Shown one piece after another: positions 1 to 5,874 of a DNA stretch of 8,791 bases. Source of the DNA: Deltaproteobacteria bacterium (lineage in GTDB: Bacteria; Bdellovibrionota; UBA1018; UBA923); NCBI GenBank assembly GCA_016194725.1, contig JACQAW010000201.1, forward strand, positions 1 to 8,791. The letters run 5' to 3'. Numbering within the stretch: the stretch's first letter is position 1; each line of letters starts with the position of its first letter. The position numbers were made by a program, and so were the translations under genes. Below the pieces are notes generated by a model. That model was not told where the DNA came from. It saw nothing but the letters and a program-made list of their open reading frames with translations, and searched no databases.

Positions 1-2
1 AC

Positions 3-584
3 ATGGTCGTAGGCCTGGTGCGGCCCGATGGCGGCCGGGTTTTGCTTGATGGCGACGACATCACCGACCTGCCCATGCATCAGCGCGCACGCAACGGCGT
101 GGGTTATCTCGCGCAGGAGCCGAGCGTATTTCGCAAGATGACGGTTGAAGATAACCTGCTCGCCGTGCTTGAAAATACGGCCATGACGAGTGCGCAAAGG
201 CGCGAGGCCCTTTCGAACCTGCTCGAGGATTTCAATATTCGCCACGTGGCAAGACAGCAGGGTTTTACGCTGTCCGGCGGTGAGCGACGACGCGTCGAGG
301 TAGCCAGAGCACTTGCGTTAAATCCTGTATTTTTGTTGCTCGACGAGCCCTTTGCCGGAGTAGACCCGTTGGCTGTTGCTGATATTCAGGAAATCATTAG
401 AAAATTAAAAAATCGCGGACTAGGCATTTTGATCACTGATCATAACGTTCGTGAGACTTTGGGCATTTGTGATTTGGGCTATATTTTATCTGATGGTATG
501 ATCCTTGAATGCGGCACGCCTCAACACATTGCGCAGAGCGTGAAGGCCCGTGAAGCATATCTTGGCGAGAACTTTCGGCTCTAA
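3..584 (+). CDS. lptB: LPS export ABC transporter ATP-binding protein LptB (5' end outside window)
   Basis: LptB is the cytoplasmic ATPase of the LptB2FGC complex that extracts lipopolysaccharide from the inner membrane and drives it over the Lpt bridge to the outer membrane. The visible 193 residues carry the ABC signature LSGGERRR (about 90-97), Walker B ending in LLLDEPFAGVD (D114, E115) and the switch histidine in ITDHNVRET (H147), and end in YLGENFRL, close to the E. coli LptB end YLGEDFRL. The first visible residues MVVG align with the E. coli segment just after Walker A, so about 47 N-terminal residues including the P-loop lie upstream; the ATG at 3 is internal, not the start. It is followed 39 bases later by rpoN, as in many Proteobacteria. 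The second half of the gene is clearly more AT-rich than the first. Family and gene assignment are secure. Confidence 0.96.
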   Translation: MVVGLVRPDGGRVLLDGDDITDLPMHQRARNGVGYLAQEPSVFRKMTVEDNLLAVLENTAMTSAQRREALSNLLEDFNIRHVARQQGFTLSGGERRRVEVARALALNPVFLLLDEPFAGVDPLAVADIQEIIRKLKNRGLGILITDHNVRETLGICDLGYILSDGMILECGTPQHIAQSVKAREAYLGENFRL

Positions 585-623
585 AAATAGGCCCAATTAG
601 AAAAGACAGGGATTCATCACACC

Positions 624-2120
624 ATGGCTTTAGAGATCAAACAATCATTACGCCTCAGCCAGCAACTCGTCATGACGCCGCAGCTGCAGCAGGCTATCAA
701 GCTGTTGCAGCTCAACCGCCTTGAGCTTGCCGACGTGGTCAATCAGGAACTCATGGAAAACCCGTTGCTCGAGGAAGTTGCCGAGACGATGGATAATCCC
801 GAAGGCCTGGAGAACTCAGAGCGCCAGGCCTCGAGCGATCCCACGGTGGATGCGCCGGCCAGTGAAACCACGACCGGTGAAGAGTTCACCGTGCGCAAGG
901 ACCAGCAAGAAAAGCTGCTGCAGGGCAAAGAAGAGTTTGATTGGGAAGCTTACGTCGAAGACGTGAACAACAACGCCCAGCTGCCCTCGGTGCGCATGAA
1001 TACCGAAGATTTACCGAGCTTCGAAAATATACTGACCAAGACGACGACCATGAATGACCACCTGCTCTGGCAGCTCAACCTGAGCCAGCTCCAGAACGAT
1101 GAGCGCAAGCTGGGTGAGCTGATTATCGGCAACCTGAGCGACGATGGTTATCTGCTCGTGCCGGTCGAGGATATCGCGCGCGAAGCCAACATGCAGGCTG
1201 AAGACGCTTACGAAGTCCTGAAGCTGATGCAGAAGTTCGACCCGCTCGGAGTCTGCTCGCGTAATCTTCAAGAATGTCTGCAGATTCAAGCCGAGTTCAT
1301 GGTTCCCAGAAACGAGCTGGTCGAGAAGATCATCTCGACCCATTTGCCCGATCTGGAGCGCAAGAACTACCAGAACGTGGCTCGGGCCCTGGGCGTATCG
1401 TTGGATGAAGTCATCGTGGCCACCAAGATAATTCTCGAATTCGAGCCCAAGCCGGGCCGTTCGTTCATGACGAGCGACAACACCCAGTACATCACTCCGG
1501 ATATCTACGTGTACAAGGTAGGCGGCGAATTCGTCATCACCTTGAACGAAGACGGCATGCCGAAGCTGCGCGTATCGAGTTACTACAAGAACGTTTTGCA
1601 GAGCGCCAAGCAGGACGGTAACGTCACCAAGGAATACATCCAGGACAAGCTGCGCTCGGCGGTATGGCTGATTCGCAGTATCCACAACCGGCAAAAGACC
1701 ATCTATAAGGTCACCGAAAGCATCGTGAAGCACCAGCGCGACTTTTTCGACAAGGGCGTGGGTTATCTAAAACCCATGATTCTTAAAGACGTCGCGGCCG
1801 ACATCGGCATGCATGAGTCGACGGTCAGCCGTGTGACCACCAATAAATTCGTCCACACGCCGGTCGGAATCTTTGAGTTGAAATATTTTTTCAACAGCAG
1901 TATTTCGTCGGCTGATGGTGGCGCCGACGTGGCCTCCGAGGCGGTGAAAGAAAAGATTCGGCAGATGGTGTCGAAAGAAGACGCGACCAGGCCGCTTTCC
2001 GATCAACGCATCGTCGAGCTTCTGCGTGCTGAAAACATCGATATTGCCCGGCGTACCGTCGCGAAGTACCGCGATATGCTGGGCATCCTGTCCTCGTCAA
2101 AGCGTAAAAAGATTTTTTAA
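624..2120 (+). CDS. rpoN: RNA polymerase sigma-54 factor RpoN
   Basis: Sigma-54 directs RNA polymerase to -24/-12 promoters, which open only with an ATP-driven enhancer-binding protein. The 498 residues are full length for the family. Region I at the N-terminus (about 1-50) is the glutamine- and leucine-rich activator-interacting segment (LRLSQQLVMTPQLQQAIKLL, ending ENPLLEE). An acidic region II follows (about 55-115), then the core-binding domain (roughly 120-320). A DNA-binding helix-turn-helix lies at about 387-406 (VAADIGMHESTVSRVT), and the RpoN box ARRTVAKYR is at 475-483. The ATG at 624 gives the expected N-terminus; a weak AGGGA lies 11 bases upstream. Spacing to lptB (39 bases) and hpf (29 bases) suggests co-transcription. 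No sigma-54 promoter could be found in the window, so its targets lie elsewhere. Highly confident. Confidence 0.98.
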   Translation: MALEIKQSLRLSQQLVMTPQLQQAIKLLQLNRLELADVVNQELMENPLLEEVAETMDNPEGLENSERQASSDPTVDAPASETTTGEEFTVRKDQQEKLLQGKEEFDWEAYVEDVNNNAQLPSVRMNTEDLPSFENILTKTTTMNDHLLWQLNLSQLQNDERKLGELIIGNLSDDGYLLVPVEDIAREANMQAEDAYEVLKLMQKFDPLGVCSRNLQECLQIQAEFMVPRNELVEKIISTHLPDLERKNYQNVARALGVSLDEVIVATKIILEFEPKPGRSFMTSDNTQYITPDIYVYKVGGEFVITLNEDGMPKLRVSSYYKNVLQSAKQDGNVTKEYIQDKLRSAVWLIRSIHNRQKTIYKVTESIVKHQRDFFDKGVGYLKPMILKDVAADIGMHESTVSRVTTNKFVHTPVGIFELKYFFNSSISSADGGADVASEAVKEKIRQMVSKEDATRPLSDQRIVELLRAENIDIARRTVAKYRDMLGILSSSKRKKIF

Positions 2121-2137
2121 TTTCCCCTTATCACATC

Positions 2138-2143
2138 AGGAGG
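2138..2143 (+). promoter_or_regulatory. Ribosome binding site of hpf, decides its start
   Basis: A perfect AGGAGG abuts the first ATG (2144) with no spacer, but sits six bases before the second ATG (2150). The spacing favours 2150 as the true start, giving MKIHMTF, which is also the usual N-terminus of this family. Confidence 0.75.
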
Positions 2144-2149
2144 ATGGCT

Positions 2150-2500
2150 ATGAAGATTCACATGACATTCAAGCACATGGACGCAACGGAATCCTTGAAA
2201 CGGCAAGTGACCGAAAAGAGCGAGCGTTTCAAGAAGTTTATTACCGATTCCGTTGACTGCACGTGGATCTGCTTTCTCGAAGCCGACGTTCACGTAGCCG
2301 AGGTGCGCGTGCACGGCCTGCATATCGATTATTTTGCCCAGGCCAAGACCGCAGACCTTTACCAGTCCATTGAAGATGCCGTGGAAAAAATGGAAAAGCA
2401 GATGCGCAAGCACAAGGAAATCCTCAAGGACCACCACCATCGCGACGCCAGCCGGCCACCAACGGGTACGTCCGACTCCTCGGGCACGTCGGGCGTCTGA
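2150..2500 (+). CDS. hpf: Ribosome hibernation promoting factor, short HPF/RaiA family
   Basis: Proteins of this family bind the 30S decoding channel, block mRNA and tRNA, and store ribosomes as inactive particles in stationary phase. The 116-residue product resembles short HPF: beta strand MKIHMTFKHMDATESL, helix LKRQVTEKSERFKKFI, a beta segment through VAEVRVHGLHIDYFAQAKT, then the helix LYQSIEDAVEKMEKQMRKHKEILKDHHH. The core is about 95 residues, followed by a polar Ser/Thr/Pro/Gly tail of roughly 20 residues; it lacks the dimerising C-terminal domain of long HPF. The start at 2150 is chosen from the ribosome binding site; 2144 would add only two residues. It follows rpoN by 29 bases, as in many Proteobacteria, but ptsN and rapZ, which often come next, are absent; a convergent gene begins one base later. 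Short HPF is well supported; YfiA-like inhibition versus HPF-like dimer formation cannot be told apart here. Confidence 0.92.
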   Translation: MKIHMTFKHMDATESLKRQVTEKSERFKKFITDSVDCTWICFLEADVHVAEVRVHGLHIDYFAQAKTADLYQSIEDAVEKMEKQMRKHKEILKDHHHRDASRPPTGTSDSSGTSGV

Positions 2501-2501
2501 T

Positions 2502-3734
2502 TCAGCGCTTCTGGCACTTCGCGGCGATATCGAAGTATTCCACCAGACCGTCGCCGGGTTCGCCGGCGCCTATGACCAGGGCCGGAGCGTTTTCCGCAAA
2601 CGCGTAGGAATATAATCCGCTGCTTGCGCTAATGGGGGCATCCCAGCGTGCGGCACCCGTCTTGTCCACCGCCATGACGTGAAGCGTGCCGGCGGGCACG
2701 CCTTCGTCGAGCGCGGCGGTCATGAATGAGTTTCTATCGGCTTCGGCCGAAAATACGAGCGACGAATAGTTCGCGGGAATAGCATACGATCGGCGCCAGA
2801 TTTCGGCGCCGGTGGCTGCGTGGTACGCCGCGAGCGCCTGACCCACATGAGTGTTGCCGTAGAGAAAAAGGGCACCGCCCGAGGAGCGCACGGCTTCGTA
2901 TTTGCGGTCCAGAGCCACGGTCCATAGCGCGACAAGCTCGCTGCCCTGTGAAGTGCCCGGCGCGAACGCGGTCAAGGCCTGAGCTACCTTGCTCTTGGCC
3001 TGCACCGAAATGACATAAATGCGCGGATCTTTTCCACCGGTGGTTTCGATCGAAACGGCGTCGCCCGGCAGCTTGCCGTGCCAGAGCAGCTTGCCGGCCG
3101 GCTCGTAGGCGAAGACGGATTTGTCGGTGGTGGTGATCGCGACGTAGCTTTCGTCCTCTGGCGTGTCCATGTCCAGTGGCTCATGGGTGGTGGTCACCGT
3201 GGCCAGGAGCTTTCCCTTGAAGTCGTAGGAAGTGAAAGCGGTGCGCGGCTCGGAGTCGTCGTCGTTGAGCAATATCACGCGCCGGGTGCGGGAAAAAACC
3301 ACGGGCCGCCCCAGATGTTCGTGCTCCCAGAGTTTTTTTCCCGAGCGCCCGTCGAGGGCCAGTAGTTTGCCGTCGTAGGTGTTTACAGCCAGGAAGTTGC
3401 CATCAGCCGAGATCGCCTGGGCCTTGACCGGCTGATCGAGATTTTTCGACCACAATATTTTTCCACTGCCGTTGACGAACCTGAGCTCGCCTTCCGATTT
3501 TTTTCCGGCGCTGGTCGCGATCAGGATTCGATGCCCGTCGCGAGCTGCGCTGATGTGTGAAAGATGCGAGTGCAGCCCCAGCTTCCACTTTGAGCAGAGC
3601 TGCTGGGGCGCCTCCGACCTGAGCACGGGTTGGTTAGGCAGCTGCTCCTGAGCTGGTGCTGAGCCGGCGACCGAGGCACAGCCCGCCGCCGCCAGAAATG
3701 CTCCTACAATTATACTTCCTTGCATCTTGGTCAT
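2502..3734 (-). CDS. PQQ-like beta-propeller exported protein, probable lipoprotein
   Basis: This 410-residue product has a hydrophobic export signal (about 5-18) ending in AAAGC, so Cys19 is a candidate lipidation site; alanine at -3 is not ideal for a lipobox, and signal peptidase I cleavage near APAQ is possible. The rest consists of repeated strand motifs of the PQQ/quinoprotein propeller type, each near a Gly-x-x-x-Trp turn: GSGKILW (W95), RSGKKLW (W136), PAGKLLW, ATGAEIW and KTGAARW. Two lone cysteines, C47 and C407, bracket the propeller and might close it with a disulfide (inference). BamB, the outer-membrane assembly lipoprotein, has this fold, but nothing specific to BamB is recognised, and no PQQ-enzyme catalytic residues are claimed. 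The start at 3734 gives MTKMQGS; 3725 is an alternative. It is divergent from rimK (26 bases between starts) and convergent with hpf. Exported propeller: confident; function: unknown. Confidence 0.85.
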   Translation of the reverse strand: MTKMQGSIIVGAFLAAAGCASVAGSAPAQEQLPNQPVLRSEAPQQLCSKWKLGLHSHLSHISAARDGHRILIATSAGKKSEGELRFVNGSGKILWSKNLDQPVKAQAISADGNFLAVNTYDGKLLALDGRSGKKLWEHEHLGRPVVFSRTRRVILLNDDDSEPRTAFTSYDFKGKLLATVTTTHEPLDMDTPEDESYVAITTTDKSVFAYEPAGKLLWHGKLPGDAVSIETTGGKDPRIYVISVQAKSKVAQALTAFAPGTSQGSELVALWTVALDRKYEAVRSSGGALFLYGNTHVGQALAAYHAATGAEIWRRSYAIPANYSSLVFSAEADRNSFMTAALDEGVPAGTLHVMAVDKTGAARWDAPISASSGLYSYAFAENAPALVIGAGEPGDGLVEYFDIAAKCQKR

Positions 3735-3744
3735 TCCGAAGTTT

Positions 3745-3773
3745 AGTATGTCTTCACTTCATGAAAGTGGCAA
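3745..3773 (-). promoter_or_regulatory. Possible sigma-70 promoter for the propeller lipoprotein
   Basis: Read on the minus strand, TTGCCA (3773-3768, five of six to the -35 consensus) is followed by a 17-base spacer and CATACT (3750-3745, four of six to the -10 consensus). The -35 box would lie within the first codons of rimK because the two start codons are only 26 bases apart. Transcription would begin around 3738, leaving a very short leader. Weak matches like this occur by chance. Confidence 0.3.
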
Positions 3774-4702
3774 TTCTATCTCGCAACCGGCAGCTCCATT
3801 CGATTCAACGTCTGCTTAAAGAGGCGAAGACTTTGCGCGTGCAGTGTGAAGTTTTCGACCCGCTGGATTGTCAGATCGTGGTGGGCCGGGGCATCAGCAA
3901 TGTCATTTACCACGATAGGCCGGTGCCCGAGCTCGATGTCATTATTCCGCGCATCGGTACCTCGATTACCGATTACGGTCTTGCGGTAGTCCGCCAGTTC
4001 GAGTCTCTGGGCGTCAAGATCGTGAATGGGTCAAAAGGAATTGCCGAATCTCGTGACAAGCTGCGTTGTCTTCAAGTGCTGGCCGAAAAAGGTTACGAAG
4101 TGCCAACCACGGTTCTGATGCGTGGTAGTCGGGGCTCCAAAATGGCGCTGCGTCAGGTGCAAGGCACTCCCGCCGTGATGAAGCTGATTCAGGGTACTCA
4201 GGGCGTGGGCGTCATGCTCGTCGAAAGCACGACTTCGTGTGAGTCGGTGCTCGACACGATGTGGGGACTGGGCCAGGACGTGATTCTGCAGCAGTATATT
4301 TCCGAAAGCGCGGGCCGCGACATCAGAGCCTTCGTCATCGGCGATAAAGTGGTGGCCAGCATGCGGCGCCAAGCCCGAGAAGGCGAGTTTCGGTCGAACA
4401 TCCATAGGGGTGGCGAGGGCGCGCCCATCGAGCTCAAAGACCAGTACAAGCGCTTTGCCGTCCAGGCTGCAAAGGCCGTTGGCTTGTCCGTCGCGGGCGT
4501 GGACATGCTGGAATCGCTCACCGGCCCCAAAATCGTGGAAGTGAATTCCTCGCCGGGCTTTGAGGGCATTGAGGCCGCGACCGGCTTGAACGTCGCGCGA
4601 CTGATCATGCAGCATGCGGTGGCTTTCGGGCGAGGGCGAACCGGGTCGCGCGCGCGCGCGCGCAAGCGTTCAAGTTCGCCCGCGAAGCGCCGCAGGCGTT
4701 AG
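3761..4702 (+). CDS. rimK: Ribosomal protein S6--L-glutamate ligase RimK, with arginine-rich C-terminal tail
   Basis: RimK is an ATP-grasp ligase that adds glutamates to the C-terminus of ribosomal protein S6. The start at 3761 gives MKVAILSRNRQLHSIQRL, close to E. coli MKIAILSRDGTLYSCKRL; an earlier in-frame ATG at 3656 would add 35 residues overlapping the opposite gene and is rejected. Seen in order: the N-terminal domain with VIPRIGTSITDYG; the ATP-grasp glycine loop KLIQGTQGVGV (141-151); DIRAFVIGDKVVASMRR; EFRSNIHRGG (F210-N213 region); and the metal-binding end EVNSSPGFEGIE (E260, N262). All match RimK. The conserved body ends near residue 289. The last 24 residues (290-313) hold ten arginines and two lysines and are not present in E. 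coli RimK. They are partly encoded by a CG dinucleotide tract. No Shine-Dalgarno sequence is visible before the ATG. The next gene starts 41 bases downstream. Confidence 0.94.
   Translation: MKVAILSRNRQLHSIQRLLKEAKTLRVQCEVFDPLDCQIVVGRGISNVIYHDRPVPELDVIIPRIGTSITDYGLAVVRQFESLGVKIVNGSKGIAESRDKLRCLQVLAEKGYEVPTTVLMRGSRGSKMALRQVQGTPAVMKLIQGTQGVGVMLVESTTSCESVLDTMWGLGQDVILQQYISESAGRDIRAFVIGDKVVASMRRQAREGEFRSNIHRGGEGAPIELKDQYKRFAVQAAKAVGLSVAGVDMLESLTGPKIVEVNSSPGFEGIEAATGLNVARLIMQHAVAFGRGRTGSRARARKRSSSPAKRRRR
4647..4663 (+). repeat. CG dinucleotide tract (CG)8C inside the 3' end of rimK
   Basis: Seventeen consecutive alternating C and G bases encode the Arg-Ala-Arg-Ala-Arg part of the RimK tail. Alternating CG tracts can adopt Z-DNA and can slip in replication; a gain or loss of one dinucleotide would change the last roughly 20 residues while leaving the catalytic body intact. 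Confidence 0.9.
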
Positions 4703-4743
4703 TGTCTCGCTTCACCCTCTTTCCTCTGACCGCTGAGAAACCT

Positions 4744-5466
4744 ATGCGATATCTGGCACCATTGCTTGCCTTCGCTTGCAGCATAGCAAGCGCCGACTCA
4801 AAATCCGGCGAAACTGTCGCCTTCCCTATCTGTAGTGGCCAGGTGTTAAGCGGCTGTGTTCAGTTGGGAAAGGAGCAGATGAGCAAGGGATTTCCCGAAG
4901 TTGCTATCAAGACCTGGGCGCGCGGCTGCGCAGGAAAAGTTCCGGCCGCCTGTAGCGAGCTCGGCGTGATTCTCCAGCGCACTGGAGAACTTGACCGCGC
5001 GCTGCAAGCCTATGCAACGGCTTGCGCGCTGCGCTCGACCTGTTTTTCGCCGCCAAAATACCAGCCCGCGTGCTCCGACGGTGCGGGTACCGGCTGCTAC
5101 AAAATTGAGCAAATTATACCCACGTTAAAGAACCCGGCCGAACAATTCAAATACGCGGTCGGGGCCTGCCGAGCCGGCCATCATGCCAACTGTCTGCTGG
5201 CCGACGCCGCAGTCAAGCGCTTGGGCGAGCCTGAACGCGCGCAGCTTGCAGCTGCCTATGCGGGTCTGAAAGACGACTGCGCAAAGGGCGATTACGTGGC
5301 CTGCAAACTTACCGCCAAGCATGCCAATGAATCCGGGAATAAAGGCATGAAAGAGAAATTTTGCGAAGAGTGGAGAAAAGCCTCGAAGGTTCATTGCGAT
5401 GACGGGAATGAGGAGGCATGTAAATACCTCAAATCCGGAAACGCGACAGGCGTCTGTATCTTATGA
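4744..5466 (+). CDS. Exported cysteine-rich Sel1/Hcp-like repeat protein
   Basis: The product has 240 residues from the ATG at 4744. It begins with a signal peptide MRYLAPLLAFACSIASA, with probable signal peptidase I cleavage before D18. A GTG at 4702, overlapping the rimK stop, would add 14 residues before the signal and is less likely. The mature part has 16 cysteines. Six pairs are spaced exactly C-x7-C (CSGQVLSGC, CAGKVPAAC, CSDGAGTGC, CRAGHHANC, CAKGDYVAC, CDDGNEEAC). They sit in helical repeats such as ARGCAGKVPAACSELGVILQ. This is the pattern of disulfide-stapled Sel1-like repeats in the Helicobacter Hcp family. The role is probably periplasmic or extracellular protein-protein binding; no catalytic motif is seen. 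C12 lies within a poor lipobox-like LAFAC, so lipidation is unlikely but not excluded. It probably shares a transcript with rimK. Fold class fairly confident; function unknown. Confidence 0.83.
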   Translation: MRYLAPLLAFACSIASADSKSGETVAFPICSGQVLSGCVQLGKEQMSKGFPEVAIKTWARGCAGKVPAACSELGVILQRTGELDRALQAYATACALRSTCFSPPKYQPACSDGAGTGCYKIEQIIPTLKNPAEQFKYAVGACRAGHHANCLLADAAVKRLGEPERAQLAAAYAGLKDDCAKGDYVACKLTAKHANESGNKGMKEKFCEEWRKASKVHCDDGNEEACKYLKSGNATGVCIL

Positions 5467-5470
5467 TCTT

Positions 5471-5803
5471 CTAGTAGAGCTTGGAGTACTTCTTTTTCGA
5501 GGCCTTGCGCCTGGCGGGGCGGTCGGTCTGGCCCATGACGAATTCCTCGATGCTCAGGCAGCCGTACATTTTTTTGACCATCATCTTGCGAACCTGGTCT
5601 CGCAGCTCTTCCACGATATGGGCATGCCATCTGCGGGGGACCGCGATATTCTTGGCTACCAGATGTCTGAGGTAATCATGCACGATCTTGTCGACGAACG
5701 CATGTTCCGACTCTTCATTGTCTTCGAAGTCGTACAGGTGTTTTTCAAATATCGTATATAGGGCGTTTACCTTGGTATTGGCTTCAGGGTCTTGTTCAGA
5801 CAT
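5471..5803 (-). CDS. Hypothetical small alpha-helical protein, 110 residues
   Basis: I do not recognise this family. The start MSEQDPEANTKV at 5803 is chosen because a strong TAGGAGG lies ten bases before it; the open frame runs 41 codons further upstream into the nrnA start but without support. The N-terminal third is acidic (YDFEDNEESEHAF) and the centre looks like amphipathic helices (AFVDKIVHDYLRHLV; HIVEELRDQVRKMMVKKMYG). A conserved-looking CLSIEEFVMG precedes a basic tail (RPARRKASKKKYSKLY). There is no signal peptide, membrane segment or catalytic motif, and only one cysteine. It is most likely a cytosolic protein that binds a partner or nucleic acid (inference from charge). It is divergent from nrnA across 71 bases and converges on the Sel1-like gene with four bases between the stops. 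That it is a real gene is supported by the ribosome binding site and composition. Confidence 0.72.
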   Translation of the reverse strand: MSEQDPEANTKVNALYTIFEKHLYDFEDNEESEHAFVDKIVHDYLRHLVAKNIAVPRRWHAHIVEELRDQVRKMMVKKMYGCLSIEEFVMGQTDRPARRKASKKKYSKLY

Positions 5804-5813
5804 ATGAAAAAAA

Positions 5814-5820
5814 CCTCCTA
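5814..5820 (-). promoter_or_regulatory. Strong ribosome binding site of the 110-residue protein
   Basis: On the minus strand TAGGAGG is followed by a ten-base T-rich spacer and ATG at 5803. This fixes the start of the small gene and argues against the longer upstream open frame. Confidence 0.75.
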
Positions 5821-5824
5821 CTAC

Positions 5825-5844
5825 TCTTTCGGAATTCCAAAAGA
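5825..5844. promoter_or_regulatory. Near-perfect 20-bp palindrome in divergent promoter region, operator-like
   Basis: The half-sites TCTTTCGGAA and TTCCAAAAGA are inverted copies with nine of ten positions symmetric; only the pair 5830/5839 differs. It has no loop, so it reads as a DNA dyad rather than an RNA hairpin. It lies near the middle of the 71-base gap (5804-5874) between the small minus-strand gene and nrnA, where a dimeric repressor could control both. No known operator consensus is recognised. Confidence 0.5.
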
Positions 5845-5874
5845 ACCGATGAGTAAAAAAAGGACATTTCACCC

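Noticed and set aside
1011..1733. 240-codon minus-strand open frame inside rpoN
   Set aside because: It lies antisense to the sigma-54 core-binding domain, has no recognisable protein family, and is a typical shadow frame in GC-rich coding DNA.
2112..2124. T-run after rpoN as an intrinsic terminator
   Set aside because: The T-run is the last codons of rpoN, has no stable stem before it, and hpf follows closely on the same strand.
3656..3760. 35-residue N-terminal extension of RimK from the upstream ATG
   Set aside because: Family members begin at MKxAILSR; the extension is the antisense of the lipoprotein signal peptide and looks unlike a natural N-terminus.
3755..3769. Small hairpin CACTT-n5-AAGTG around the rimK start codon
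   Set aside because: A five-base stem with a five-base loop is too weak and too likely by chance to call a regulatory structure.
4031..4615. 194-codon minus-strand open frame inside rimK
   Set aside because: It is a shadow of the conserved ATP-grasp coding sequence, histidine-rich from the antisense of common codons, and matches no known family.
4752..4769. Sigma-54-like TGGCAC followed by TTGC at the start of the Sel1-like gene
   Set aside because: The spacing between the GG and GC elements is one base too long for a -24/-12 promoter, and the site lies inside the signal-peptide codons.
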